64,000 bases of DNA from Beijerinckiaceae bacterium (lineage in GTDB: Bacteria > Pseudomonadota > Alphaproteobacteria > Rhizobiales > Beijerinckiaceae): positions 1,240,001-1,304,000 of the forward strand of contig CP024846.1 of the NCBI GenBank assembly GCA_004564215.1. The letters are read 5' to 3'. The notes under the pieces were generated by a model, which ran no database searches, was not told the origin of the DNA, and was given only the letters and a program-made list of their open reading frames with translations. Shown here in pieces: positions 1-8,598 of this stretch. Position 1 is the stretch's first letter. Each line of letters begins with the position of its first letter. Position numbers and translations under genes: made by a program.

Positions 1-1285
1 CGCAATAGGTGTGGTAGCGATCGCGCAGATCGGATTCCGATATGGCGCGCGCGCCGCCGATGCATTCGGTGACATTTTTCCCGGTCATTTCGAGATGCAC
101 GCCACCGGCATAAGTGCCCTCGGCCCGGTGAACCGTGAAGAACGTGCGGATCTCGCTCATGATTCGGTCGAACGGCCGGGTCTTGTATCCGCCGGTCGCC
201 TTGACCGTGTTGCCATGCATCGGATCGCAGGACCAAACGACGCTGCGGCCTTCCTTCTTCACGGCGCGGACGAGCGCAGGCAAATGATCGGCCGCCTTGT
301 CGGCGCCGAAACGGCAGATCAAGGTCAGGCGGCCAGCTTCATTGGCTGGATTTAGAATATCGATCAGTGTCAGCAATTCGTCGGGCGACAGCGTCGGGCC
401 GCATTTGAGGCCGAGCGGATTTTTGACGCCCCGCGCATATTCGACATGGGCGTGGTCTGGATGGCGGGTGCGGTCGCCGATCCAAATCATATGGCCGGAT
501 GTCGCATAATGGTCGCCCGTCGTCGAATCGATGCGGGTCAGCGCTTGCTCATAACCGAGCAGCAAGGCCTCGTGCGACGTATAGAAATCCGTCTGCCGCA
601 ACTCCTGATGCGCCTCGGGGTCGAGGCCGATGGCACGCATGAAGCCGAGCGTCTCGGTGATACGATCCGCGAGTTCCTGGTAGCGCGCCGATTGCGGACT
701 GTCCTTGATGAAGCCGAGCATCCAGCCGTGCGCATTTTCAAGATTGGCATAGCCGCCCGACGCAAAAGCGCGAAGCAGGTTCAAGGTCGCCGCCGACTGA
801 CGGTAAGCCATCAACTGGCGCGCGGGATCGGGCGCCCGCGCGCGCCCGTTGAAAGCGATGTCGTTGACGATATCGCCGCGATAGCTCGGCAGCTCCACCC
901 CGTCGATCTTTTCGGTCGGCGCCGAACGCGGCTTGGCAAATTGCCCCGCGATCCGCCCAAGCTTCACGACCGGCAGAGCGGCGGCAAAGGTCGTCACCAC
1001 CGCCATTTGCAAAAACACGCGAAAAAAGTCGCGGATATTGTCGGCCGCGTGTTCGGCAAAGCTTTCGGCGCAATCGCCGCCTTGCAAAAGGAAGGCCTCG
1101 CCTTCGGCGACCTTGCCCAGCATACGCTTAAGCTTGCGGGCCTCGCCTGCAAACACCAGTGGCGGAAAGCCCGCGAGCTGGCCCTCGACTTCGGCGAGCG
1201 CCGCCAGGTCGGAATAATCAGGCACTTGCTCGATCGGCTTGCCTCTCCAACTGGCTGGCGACCAGCTTTCGGTGGGCATATCCAT
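1..1285 (-). CDS. Class II (plant-type) 3-deoxy-7-phosphoheptulonate synthase, 3' part missing
   Basis: DAHP synthase joins phosphoenolpyruvate and erythrose 4-phosphate in the first step of the shikimate pathway (cytoplasm). The minus-strand reading starts [20 protein letters not shown] and continues with class II hallmarks: [11 protein letters not shown] near residue 65, [12 protein letters not shown] near residue 110, and the later stretches [27 protein letters not shown] and [12 protein letters not shown]. The C-terminus runs off the left edge (428 codons seen; the family is about 450-470). The start at 1285 has AGGGAG a few bases upstream; an in-frame ATG at 1279 is the alternative. Family assignment is firm; it is a single gene in front of gor on the same strand. 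Confidence 0.95.
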   Translation of the reverse strand, partial: MDMPTESWSPASWRGKPIEQVPDYSDLAALAEVEGQLAGFPPLVFAGEARKLKRMLGKVAEGEAFLLQGGDCAESFAEHAADNIRDFFRVFLQMAVVTTFAAALPVVKLGRIAGQFAKPRSAPTEKIDGVELPSYRGDIVNDIAFNGRARAPDPARQLMAYRQSAATLNLLRAFASGGYANLENAHGWMLGFIKDSPQSARYQELADRITETLGFMRAIGLDPEAHQELRQTDFYTSHEALLLGYEQALTRIDSTTGDHYATSGHMIWIGDRTRHPDHAHVEYARGVKNPLGLKCGPTLSPDELLTLIDILNPANEAGRLTLICRFGADKAADHLPALVRAVKKEGRSVVWSCDPMHGNTVKATGGYKTRPFDRIMSEIRTFFTVHRAEGTYAGGVHLEMTGKNVTECIGGARAISESDLRDRYHTYC

Positions 1286-1472
1286 AACTCCCTGTGCGAG
1301 GCTCACGTCGCCTTGCCGAAATTCAATCCACGGTCCCGTACCGTCGACCTCACCGTTCCGCCTCGCAAAGGGGCGATTGGAAAATGTCGGCCGGATCGCT
1401 TATCCGAGATCCGTCGTACAGGACAAGTCCTTATAGCGCGGTTTTTGCAAATGGCGACAGGCTTCCGGACCG

Positions 1473-2894
1473 TCAGATCGCCCCAAGCGGTCCGCCGTCC
1501 GGGCCTTCCGGCCCCGCGGTTTCCCGCTCAAATCGGGCGGTCCGCACCCGCATGGTCACAAGCTCCTCGGCCGAGGTCGGGTGGACCGCCATGGTCGCAT
1601 CGAAATCGGCCTTATTAGCGCCCATTTGAACGGCGATTCCCAACAGCTGCGCCATTTCACCGGCACCCTCGCCAAGAACGTGCACGCCAAGAATACGGTC
1701 GGTCGTGCCATCGACAACAATCTTCATGACGGTGGTTTCATGCCGCCCGGAAAGGGTTGCCTTTAAAGGGCGGAAGCTGGCCAGATAGATGTCGACACGA
1801 TCATAGATCGCGCGGGCTTCCAATTCATTCAGGCCGACGGTGCCAAGTTCGGGTGTGGTGAAAACGGCGGTCGGAATATTGGTGTGCACGACGGCATCTC
1901 GTTTACCGCCGAACACCGTATTGGCGAAAGCATGGCCCTCGCGGATCGCAACCGGAGTCAAATTAACCCGGTTGGTAACATCGCCCACCGCATAGATCGA
2001 CTCGATGTTCGTCTGTGAAAATGCATCGACCTTGATCGCGCCGAGACCATCGACCTCAACTCCGGCCTGTTCGAGTCCGAGCCCTTTGGTGTTGGGCCTC
2101 CTGCCGGTTGCGATCATCACTTGATCGGCGTCGAGCTGGACACCCTTCGTCAAGGTGATGCAGAGTCCATCGGACGTCTTTCCGATTTCGGTCGGCAACA
2201 TTCCGAATTTCAGATCGACGCCGGCATGCACAAGCGCGTCGCGCACGCCAATGCGCATATCCTCGTCAAAGCCCCGCAGGACATTCTCGCCGCGCGCCGC
2301 AAGTGTCACCTTGGTGCCGAGTCGCGCGAAAATCGAGGCGAACTCGACCGCAATATAGCCGCCGCCAACAATCAACATGCGCTTTGGCAAAACCGGCAAA
2401 TCGAAAACCTCGTTCGACGTGATCGTGTGTTCGCGGCCCGGAACATCGGGTTCGAGCACCGGAGAAGCACCCGTCGCAACAAGAATGACGCCGGCGCTCA
2501 CCCTGCGGCCGCTGGAGAGAAGGCGCACGCTATGGGCATCCTCAATTTCCGCGCGGCTGTTTTCTATCGCTACGCCCGCCTTATCGAGATTGTTGCGATA
2601 GATCGCGGAGAGACGCGAAATTTCCATTTCCTTGCCGGCAACAAGTTTCGGCCAGTCGAAAACGGGCGTGGGGAGCGTCCATCCGAATCCCGCGGCATCG
2701 TCGAACTCGTCCTTGAAGCGGCTTGCGTAGACCATCAATTTTTTCGGAACGCAGCCACGAATGACGCATGTTCCGCCGATACGGAATTCTTCGGCGATCA
2801 TCACTTTGGCGCCAAAGCCGGCTGCGACCCGAGCGGCGCGGACCCCGCCCGATCCCGCGCCAATCACGAAGAGGTCTACATCGAAGCCGGTCAT
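1473..2894 (-). CDS. gor: Glutathione-disulfide reductase
   Basis: NADPH-dependent flavoprotein that reduces oxidised glutathione in the cytoplasm. The 473-aa protein has the N-terminal FAD Rossmann motif (VIGAGSGGVRAAR), the redox-active pair in GGTCVIRGCVPKKL near residues 43-55, a second nucleotide-binding GGGYIAVEFASIFARLG near 178, ATGRRPN, and the C-terminal His-Glu signature HPTSAEELVTM that completes the active site of the partner subunit. Length is normal for the family. It lies downstream of and on the same strand as nothing closer than 530 bp, and could be co-transcribed with the DAHP synthase that follows 187 bp later. Confidence 0.95.
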   Translation of the reverse strand: MTGFDVDLFVIGAGSGGVRAARVAAGFGAKVMIAEEFRIGGTCVIRGCVPKKLMVYASRFKDEFDDAAGFGWTLPTPVFDWPKLVAGKEMEISRLSAIYRNNLDKAGVAIENSRAEIEDAHSVRLLSSGRRVSAGVILVATGASPVLEPDVPGREHTITSNEVFDLPVLPKRMLIVGGGYIAVEFASIFARLGTKVTLAARGENVLRGFDEDMRIGVRDALVHAGVDLKFGMLPTEIGKTSDGLCITLTKGVQLDADQVMIATGRRPNTKGLGLEQAGVEVDGLGAIKVDAFSQTNIESIYAVGDVTNRVNLTPVAIREGHAFANTVFGGKRDAVVHTNIPTAVFTTPELGTVGLNELEARAIYDRVDIYLASFRPLKATLSGRHETTVMKIVVDGTTDRILGVHVLGEGAGEMAQLLGIAVQMGANKADFDATMAVHPTSAEELVTMRVRTARFERETAGPEGPDGGPLGAI

Positions 2895-3427
2895 CCAAGC
2901 ACTCCCAACCCGGCCGCAAGGCTGCAGTTTCCTTCAAGCGAAGCGGCAACCCAACGAACCCCGCGCATTAAACCGCAATGCGGCAAGAATGAAAACGATG
3001 TCGGCGAGGCCAGCTCGGGATTCTGGCCCAAAAATGTGCCATGCTTTTCTTCGTCGGCGCCAAGAATCTCCGATCGCTTACCGCGTAATTATGCCGCCGC
3101 GGACTGCCTTTGCTGCATAAAGACGAACTGCGAATGGGAAGGCGGTCCCGATGCCCGATCGTTGCAAGGCGGCCATGCATGGTAAGCGCATGGAAATCGC
3201 AGGCGAAATGCGAACAGCTCATCTCCGCGTCAGCTCCGACACATGCTCGCCATATTTCCCAACTTATTTGGTGAATGATCGTGATCGTTAGGGTTGATGA
3301 ATCGTGAACGGACGGAAATGGCCGATGTGTCACGAGCTGTTAACTGTTCCAGGCAAGAGTTCACCAAAGTCGCGAGAGTTCGCCTAAAATCATATGAGTT
3401 GGCTTCATCACCAATGGGCAACCACTT
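2895..3427. other. Intergenic region between gor and the divergent DUF882 gene, no gene seen
   Basis: This 533-bp gap between divergent genes should hold both promoters. The short open frames in it show no recognisable family, ribosome binding site or codon pattern, and I see no convincing hairpin or operator. Confidence 0.5.
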
Positions 3428-5182
3428 GTGAATCGAGGCCAGCAGCTTCAAGCCAGAATTGCGAGATTTGATTTGCGACAATCCCGCCCCCGCCCGGCTC
3501 TTGTGAGATATGTATCTTTGCTTGCCGCGACCAGCGTTGCGGCGATCTTGTCGAGCATCCTGGTCCCCACCTCGACAGAGACCGCGGTTGCCAATGGCGA
3601 TACCCGCACGCTGAACCTCTATCATTCTCATACCGGCGAATCGATTCAGGCGACTTTTCGCGTCAATGGTTCCTATGATCCGGCCGCTCTTGAAAAGCTA
3701 AATTATTTCCTGCGCGATTGGCGCAACAATGATCGTATCCGCATGGACCCGCGCCTGTTCGACGTGGTGTGGGAGGCCTACCGGACCGCCGGGGCGACCC
3801 AGCCGATCGTAATCATTTCCTCCTATCGCTCGCCGGCGACCAACGCGATGCTGCGCGCGCGCTCGCATGCGGTCGCCGAACACTCTCAGCATATGCTGGG
3901 CAAGGCGATGGATACCACCATGCCCGGCATGCCAATGGAAAGAATTCGCGAAATTGGAATGCGCTTGCAGCGTGGCGGCGTGGGCTGGTACCCGAGCTCC
4001 AATTTCGTCCATCTGGATGTCGGCAACGTGCGGGCATGGCCGCGCATGAGCTATGATCAGCTCGCGCGTTTGTTTCCAGATGGCAAGACTGTCCATCTAG
4101 CCTCGAATGGCCGCTCGCTTCCCCGTTATACGGAAGCCCGCGCCGAGATCGCATCGCGTGGCGGCGTGATGTCCGATGTGCCGCAGTCGGCATCCTCGGG
4201 CGGAAATTTGTTTGCCTGGCTGTTCGGCAACAAGCATGACGAAGACGACGATGCCGATGCCCGCGCCCAGGCCCGTACTCCGTCTTCCCGGCATGGCGGA
4301 ACGGAAGTCGCCGCGGTTCGCACCGAAAACGTAAGCCTCACCAAAAATGTTGCGCGCGTCGAGACAAGCTCCGCCGCCGCCGACCGCACTGTCGTCGCCG
4401 ATCTCGGCTCGACGCCAAACGCGATCGACACCCGCGTCGCGATGGAACGCGACCGGACCGAGCGGCAGGATCGAGACGGCGCGACGCCAAATCCTCTCAA
4501 GGACAAGATGGACAAGCGCTGGGCCGAACTCGTGCCGCTTCCGCCTTCGCGTCCGGCGCTGCCAGGGGATCGGCCGGCGCTTGCGTTCGCCGATGTGCCG
4601 ACGCCGCCCGCGCGGCCCGAGCAGCTTAACCGCGTGGCCGCAGTCGAAACGGCGCAAATCGCCAAGGCGCTTTCGCGGAACGACGCGCTGTCCGGTCCGG
4701 CAAGTGCGACATTGGCGCGGGCCGCAAACCTTCCGGTGGTAATTACCGATGGGCCCAAGGACCGCCCGAGCGCGCCCAATCGAGTCCTAGCCTTCGCATC
4801 GGAAGGACGGATTCAGGATGTGCGCGAAGCCGCTCCCAGCCCGACCCCGACTGAAACCGCCGATAAGCCCTTAACGACTTCGGCCATCGTTTCGGCGCGG
4901 CTCAGCCGGACCAGTTTGCGCGGCGTCTCCAGTGAGGTTTCGGCCGTGGCCTCCCCAGCCCAACCGATCCTCGGTCAACCGGTCACCGGTTTGAGACAGG
5001 CGGCGCGCATTACTCCCGATCTGCTCTCGAATGTGCCCTCGACCGAATTTGTCTCGGCCTTCGGCGTCGCGGCGAGCGATCTCGACACGAAGCACTTTAC
5101 CGGAGCCGCGGCAAAGCCCCTCGCCCTGGCGCAAGGATTTGTCCGCATCACCGACGCTTCGGCACCGATTCGCCGGTATTGA
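3428..5182 (+). CDS. DUF882 / YcbK-like (M15-type) peptidoglycan peptidase with long disordered tail
   Basis: Residues about 65-235 are a DUF882 domain, related to the M15 zinc peptidases that cut murein crosslinks. The metal-site pattern is visible: SYRSPATN near 125, HSQHMLGKAMD near 145, and WYPSSNFVHLDVG near 185-197. A hydrophobic stretch near residues 27-47 is a signal anchor or signal peptide, placing the enzyme in the periplasm. The last 330 residues are Ala/Pro/Arg-rich and low in complexity, making this protein (584 aa) much longer than the minimal domain. The start is a GTG; no better start precedes the membrane segment. Cleavage specificity is inferred from the family only. Confidence 0.85.
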   Translation: MNRGQQLQARIARFDLRQSRPRPALVRYVSLLAATSVAAILSSILVPTSTETAVANGDTRTLNLYHSHTGESIQATFRVNGSYDPAALEKLNYFLRDWRNNDRIRMDPRLFDVVWEAYRTAGATQPIVIISSYRSPATNAMLRARSHAVAEHSQHMLGKAMDTTMPGMPMERIREIGMRLQRGGVGWYPSSNFVHLDVGNVRAWPRMSYDQLARLFPDGKTVHLASNGRSLPRYTEARAEIASRGGVMSDVPQSASSGGNLFAWLFGNKHDEDDDADARAQARTPSSRHGGTEVAAVRTENVSLTKNVARVETSSAAADRTVVADLGSTPNAIDTRVAMERDRTERQDRDGATPNPLKDKMDKRWAELVPLPPSRPALPGDRPALAFADVPTPPARPEQLNRVAAVETAQIAKALSRNDALSGPASATLARAANLPVVITDGPKDRPSAPNRVLAFASEGRIQDVREAAPSPTPTETADKPLTTSAIVSARLSRTSLRGVSSEVSAVASPAQPILGQPVTGLRQAARITPDLLSNVPSTEFVSAFGVAASDLDTKHFTGAAAKPLALAQGFVRITDASAPIRRY

Positions 5183-5404
5183 AGTCGCCGTCATCTCATC
5201 CTTTGAAGTAACGCTTGACGATTGCTTCGCCAGGCAACGCAAGTATCGGCGGCATCGTGCCCGAATTTCGTGCCTCAGGGATTTCAGCGCACGAAACTGG
5301 CAACGCTCGGTGAATCATCAGAATCCCGAAGGCGGTCGCGCCCCGACATGATGACGTGAGCAACAGTTCCGGTCGCACGGCATCGGCGTGCCAAGCGGCG
5401 TCTG

Positions 5405-6553
5405 CTAATTGGCCGGCCCCCGGCCCGCGATGGTGGCAAGCAGCAAGATCAGTCCCAAAGCCAAGACGCAGACCGCCGCGCCGACCTCGAATATGCGTCC
5501 CGCCAGAAGCGCCCAATGCGAATCGGCCTTGGAATATTTGACGGCGGCAAATTTGGCGAAGACGGCGAGACTGGCGAGCGCCGAGGTCGTCATCGCAGTG
5601 CCGAGCGACATCGCGAGAACGGCGAATAATCCTGCCGAAAAAATATTTTGCGCCAAGGCAAAGACAAGAACGAGGATGGCACCAGAGCACGGGCGCGCAC
5701 CGGCCGCCACCATCGTCAACAGAGCGCCTTTCCACGAAAATCCTTTGTCGAGCAGTCGCGGATCGGGGGCATGGACATGCCCGCATCCAAACCCGTGCAC
5801 ATGATCGAGCGTGCAGTCATCGGCGATGAACATTCTCGGCCCGCCATTTGCGGCAAGCGCAAGAGGCGCCGGCGCCATGCGCCATGCGAGGATCAGCGCT
5901 CTCCCTTTCGTGTAGACCAGGACCACGCCAAGCAGAACGATACCTGCGTAACTGATGATTTCGACGATATTCGCCGCGCTGGTCATGCGCGCCGCCGTCG
6001 CCTTGAACACGATGGCGCTGAGGCCCACGATCGCGATCGCACTGAGTCCCTGAAGGAGCGCCGCGCCGAACGCGATCACGAGGCCGCGCCGCAAAGCCCG
6101 CTCATTGGCGAGCATGTAGGAGGCAATCACAGCTTTGCCGTGGCCGGGTCCGGCGGCGTGAAAAATGCCATAGGCGAAGCTCAGACCGATTAGGCCCCAG
6201 CCGGCCGCGCCACTTTGCTTGGCGGCGCGGATCGCGCCGCTGAGCAGGCGATAAAAGCCCGATTCCTGGGACAGGATCCAGCCGCTTAAGCCTTGCGTGC
6301 CGGCGGCCGCCCCCTCGTTGGCGCCGACCGCGAAGGGATGATGGGCGCCTTGCGCAAAGGATTGAGACGACAATAGGCAGACGATGCAAAGCAGCAGCAG
6401 CGGCACAAGCGTCGGATGATGCCGCAACCGCGCAGCCCTGCGCGCGAGGCTGGAAATGGGCGTCACACAATCGATCTTATGGAAAGACGAACGCTCGACC
6501 ACGAGCCGACTCCATTTCATGGGATCAAAGCCAATAGCCAATGGGTCAACCAA
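5405..6553 (-). CDS. Nickel/cobalt (RcnA/NicO-type) transporter
   Basis: Integral membrane metal permease of about 382 aa. The family signatures are present: FHAAGPGHGKAVIASYML near residues 128-145, and GARPCSGAILVLVFAL near 285-300. Between them is a His/Cys/Asp-rich loop (CTLDHVHGFGCGHVH, near 240) likely to bind metal. An N-terminal hydrophobic segment precedes a short periplasmic portion. It starts 4 bp after the stop of the upstream DUF1007 gene, so the two form an operon. Whether it exports or imports, and whether the ion is Ni, Co or Zn, cannot be read from sequence. Confidence 0.85.
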   Translation of the reverse strand: MVDPLAIGFDPMKWSRLVVERSSFHKIDCVTPISSLARRAARLRHHPTLVPLLLLCIVCLLSSQSFAQGAHHPFAVGANEGAAAGTQGLSGWILSQESGFYRLLSGAIRAAKQSGAAGWGLIGLSFAYGIFHAAGPGHGKAVIASYMLANERALRRGLVIAFGAALLQGLSAIAIVGLSAIVFKATAARMTSAANIVEIISYAGIVLLGVVLVYTKGRALILAWRMAPAPLALAANGGPRMFIADDCTLDHVHGFGCGHVHAPDPRLLDKGFSWKGALLTMVAAGARPCSGAILVLVFALAQNIFSAGLFAVLAMSLGTAMTTSALASLAVFAKFAAVKYSKADSHWALLAGRIFEVGAAVCVLALGLILLLATIAGRGPAN

Positions 6554-6556
6554 GCC

Positions 6557-7207
6557 TCAAGGACATGCGACGATGATTCGGCTGGCAAGTTTGACCCCGA
6601 AATCATAGCCGGGCGACAGACCGCTGAAAAAGGATTCGGAGAGCTTTTTTGTGTCATCGGCAGCCAAAGGCTTTGACCCAAGCAAATTCACGGAACATCC
6701 CTTCGGCGCGCTGACAGTGCCGACCGGGTCCTGCTTTTCCATCTCGAAAGCGACAAAATAGGTTGGATCATAGACTTGAAACGAGAAGGCCTTCGCGGCG
6801 CTTGCCGGTGTTTTCAGCGGCAGCGTGAAGCGCAAAACAACAAGCTTGTCTTCCCGCTGTTCCAGCGAATAATCGGTTGGCGTCCCAAATTCGACCTTCA
6901 CATTTGCCGCCTTGGCAAAGGTGAAAAAATCGAATTCGGCCATGGATTCGACATTGGTCTTGGCCAGCGGCGCCAAGTCGTCCTTGGTCAAAAGCTGGCC
7001 TTCCTTGCCTTGCCCCTCGGTGACATAGGCCGAATACATTTCATCGAAGGTCCAGGTATGGCGGATGGCCTCGATCTCGCGCTGGGCGTTGAAGACGACC
7101 TCTTCACGCGCAGAGACCCAAACATGCGGATGCGCAGCGGCAATCTGAGTCAGGCCGGTTACAAACGCGGCGGCCAGGATAAGCCTCGAACAAAAGCGCC
7201 TTGGCAT
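6557..7207 (-). CDS. DUF1007 family periplasmic protein, partner of the metal transporter
   Basis: A 216-aa exported protein. The chosen start (7207) gives MPRRFCSRLILAAAFVTG followed by a clear cleavable signal ending at AAA, then HPHVWV, the conserved DUF1007 start of the mature chain whose histidines are candidate metal ligands. The frame stays open further upstream but that extension is not signal-like. DUF1007 proteins are regularly encoded next to RcnA/NicO-type permeases, and here the two genes are separated by only 3 bp, which supports a metal-delivery role. No regulator is adjacent; the divergent rpmJ lies 280 bp away. Confidence 0.8.
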   Translation of the reverse strand: MPRRFCSRLILAAAFVTGLTQIAAAHPHVWVSAREEVVFNAQREIEAIRHTWTFDEMYSAYVTEGQGKEGQLLTKDDLAPLAKTNVESMAEFDFFTFAKAANVKVEFGTPTDYSLEQREDKLVVLRFTLPLKTPASAAKAFSFQVYDPTYFVAFEMEKQDPVGTVSAPKGCSVNLLGSKPLAADDTKKLSESFFSGLSPGYDFGVKLASRIIVACP

Positions 7208-7350
7208 AAAAACCCTTTTGGTGGGCCGCGTTTCGCGCAGGCCCGCGAGCGATGTGCCCGTTTTGACTGCGGAAGTCTGGCCGAAGAAAGGCGATCCGCT
7301 CACATGGACTTCATAGCGGCGGCGGCAGGTTTCCGGGCCAAATGGCCGGT

Positions 7351-7379
7351 TTGCCGTGGCCAGCGCTTGCCCTTATAGG
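7351..7379 (+). promoter_or_regulatory. Candidate sigma-70 promoter of rpmJ
   Basis: TTGCCG (7351-7356) and TATAGG (7374-7379) are separated by 17 bases and lie about 110 bp before the rpmJ start. The motif match is reasonable (4 of 6 and 5 of 6), but no start site is known. Confidence 0.4.
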
Positions 7380-7446
7380 GTGGCCACGTTCGTTTTAAGG
7401 TTGATCGCTGGCCGTGAATAGGGCATAGGGTCAAGTTCGTTTCAAA

Positions 7447-7470
7447 CCGGCCGTGACAGCCGGGTTTTTT
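7447..7470 (+). terminator. Terminator-like hairpin in the rpmJ leader
   Basis: CCGGC, a 7-base loop, GCCGG, then G and six T residues. No plus-strand gene lies upstream (the neighbour is divergent), so this intrinsic-terminator shape sits inside the predicted 5' leader of rpmJ, 18 bp before its start, and looks like an attenuator. Confidence 0.5.
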
Positions 7471-7487
7471 ATTCCAGGATCCGACCG

Positions 7488-7613
7488 ATGAAAGTTCGCA
7501 ACTCCTTGAAATCTCTGCGTACACGGCATCGCGCCAATCAATTGGTGCGCCGCAAAGGCAGAGTCTATATCATCAATAAAGTGCAAAAACGCTACAAGGC
7601 CCGGCAAGGCTGA
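7488..7613 (+). CDS. rpmJ: 50S ribosomal protein L36
   Basis: A 41-aa, strongly basic protein starting [20 protein letters not shown] and ending in KRYKARQG. This is the L36 form typical of alphaproteobacteria that lacks the Cys/His zinc ribbon of the classical L36 (no Cys in this protein). It is a late-assembling component of the large ribosomal subunit. It stands alone rather than in the spc operon, which is usual for this variant. A terminator-shaped hairpin just upstream suggests control at the leader level. Confidence 0.92.
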   Translation: MKVRNSLKSLRTRHRANQLVRRKGRVYIINKVQKRYKARQG

Positions 7614-7728
7614 AGCGTGAGCGTTTGCTTTTAACTTTAGCTTTTAGCAAAGTTGACGATTTTTCGGATAGGATCGGCCCCAGAAGAGTGCAGCCTCCGC
7701 TCGAAAATGACATGGCTCTTAGAGGAAC

Positions 7729-8586
7729 ATGCGCCGCTTTGCATCCATAGGGTCTCGTTCCATGCGGCCGTTGCAACCCAGCCAGTTGACCCCTATGCGC
7801 GCATCCCGGTTCTTTGCAGCAACCTTGGCCGGCGCTTTGGCAGTGCAGGCTCTTGGCGTGACCGGAGCAACCGCGGAAACCATCCCCTCGGTGCAAGCGC
7901 AGAACCGCGAGGATTCGCCAAGCTTTCAGCCATCACCCTTTCCTGGGATCAAACTCGACGATCTTTTGCGGGCGCCGAACACTAAAGCGCCAAAGCAAAA
8001 GCCCAACCCAGGCCAATCTTCCCCCAAGGCCGCAGTACCCGCCGCCGACCGAGCCGAGCAGCTGAAAAAAGCCTTGGCGGCGCAGCCCGCGCCCGAGGTA
8101 CGGCGCAGGAAAACGCTTGATGGGCTCTTTGAGCACCTCAGAAAAGCCGCCGAACCAGAGCAGGCACAGGCCATTGCGGCATCGATTGAGCATATTTGGC
8201 TGCAATCTGGTTCCGACACCGCAAATTTGCTCATGCAGCGGGCGATGGCCTCCATCCAGACGCAGCAATATGAAGTGGCGCTTTCGCTTTTCGATCGGCT
8301 GATCGCGCTGGAGCCGGATTGGGCGGAGGCCTGGAATCAACGCGCGACGACCAAATTTCTCACCGGCGATCCGGACGGCGCGATGGCCGATATCGACCGG
8401 GTCATGAAATTGGAACCGCGCCATTTCGGCGCAATGGCCGGGATGGGCATGATCTTGCAAGCGGAAGGACTCGAGAAACGCGCGTTGGAGATTTTCAAGA
8501 AAGCGCTGAGCATTTATCCGCTTGAGACGGACATTCAGAAGCTCGTCGAAAAACTCACCCTCGAAGTCGAAGGACAGGATATTTAG
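7729..8586 (+). CDS. Tetratricopeptide-repeat protein, exported
   Basis: A 285-aa protein with an N-terminal hydrophobic signal (ATLAGALAVQALGVTGATAE, near residues 31-50), a Pro/Lys-rich linker, and two to three TPR units in the second half (for example LFDRLIALEPDWAEAWNQRATTKFLTGDPDGAMADIDRVMKLEP, read in pieces near residues 185-230). TPRs mediate protein contacts in the periplasm. AGAGGAAC directly precedes the ATG at 7729. It follows rpmJ by 115 bp on the same strand; its exact partner is unknown. Confidence 0.8.
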   Translation: MRRFASIGSRSMRPLQPSQLTPMRASRFFAATLAGALAVQALGVTGATAETIPSVQAQNREDSPSFQPSPFPGIKLDDLLRAPNTKAPKQKPNPGQSSPKAAVPAADRAEQLKKALAAQPAPEVRRRKTLDGLFEHLRKAAEPEQAQAIAASIEHIWLQSGSDTANLLMQRAMASIQTQQYEVALSLFDRLIALEPDWAEAWNQRATTKFLTGDPDGAMADIDRVMKLEPRHFGAMAGMGMILQAEGLEKRALEIFKKALSIYPLETDIQKLVEKLTLEVEGQDI

Positions 8587-8598
8587 GCGAGGCTAGGC

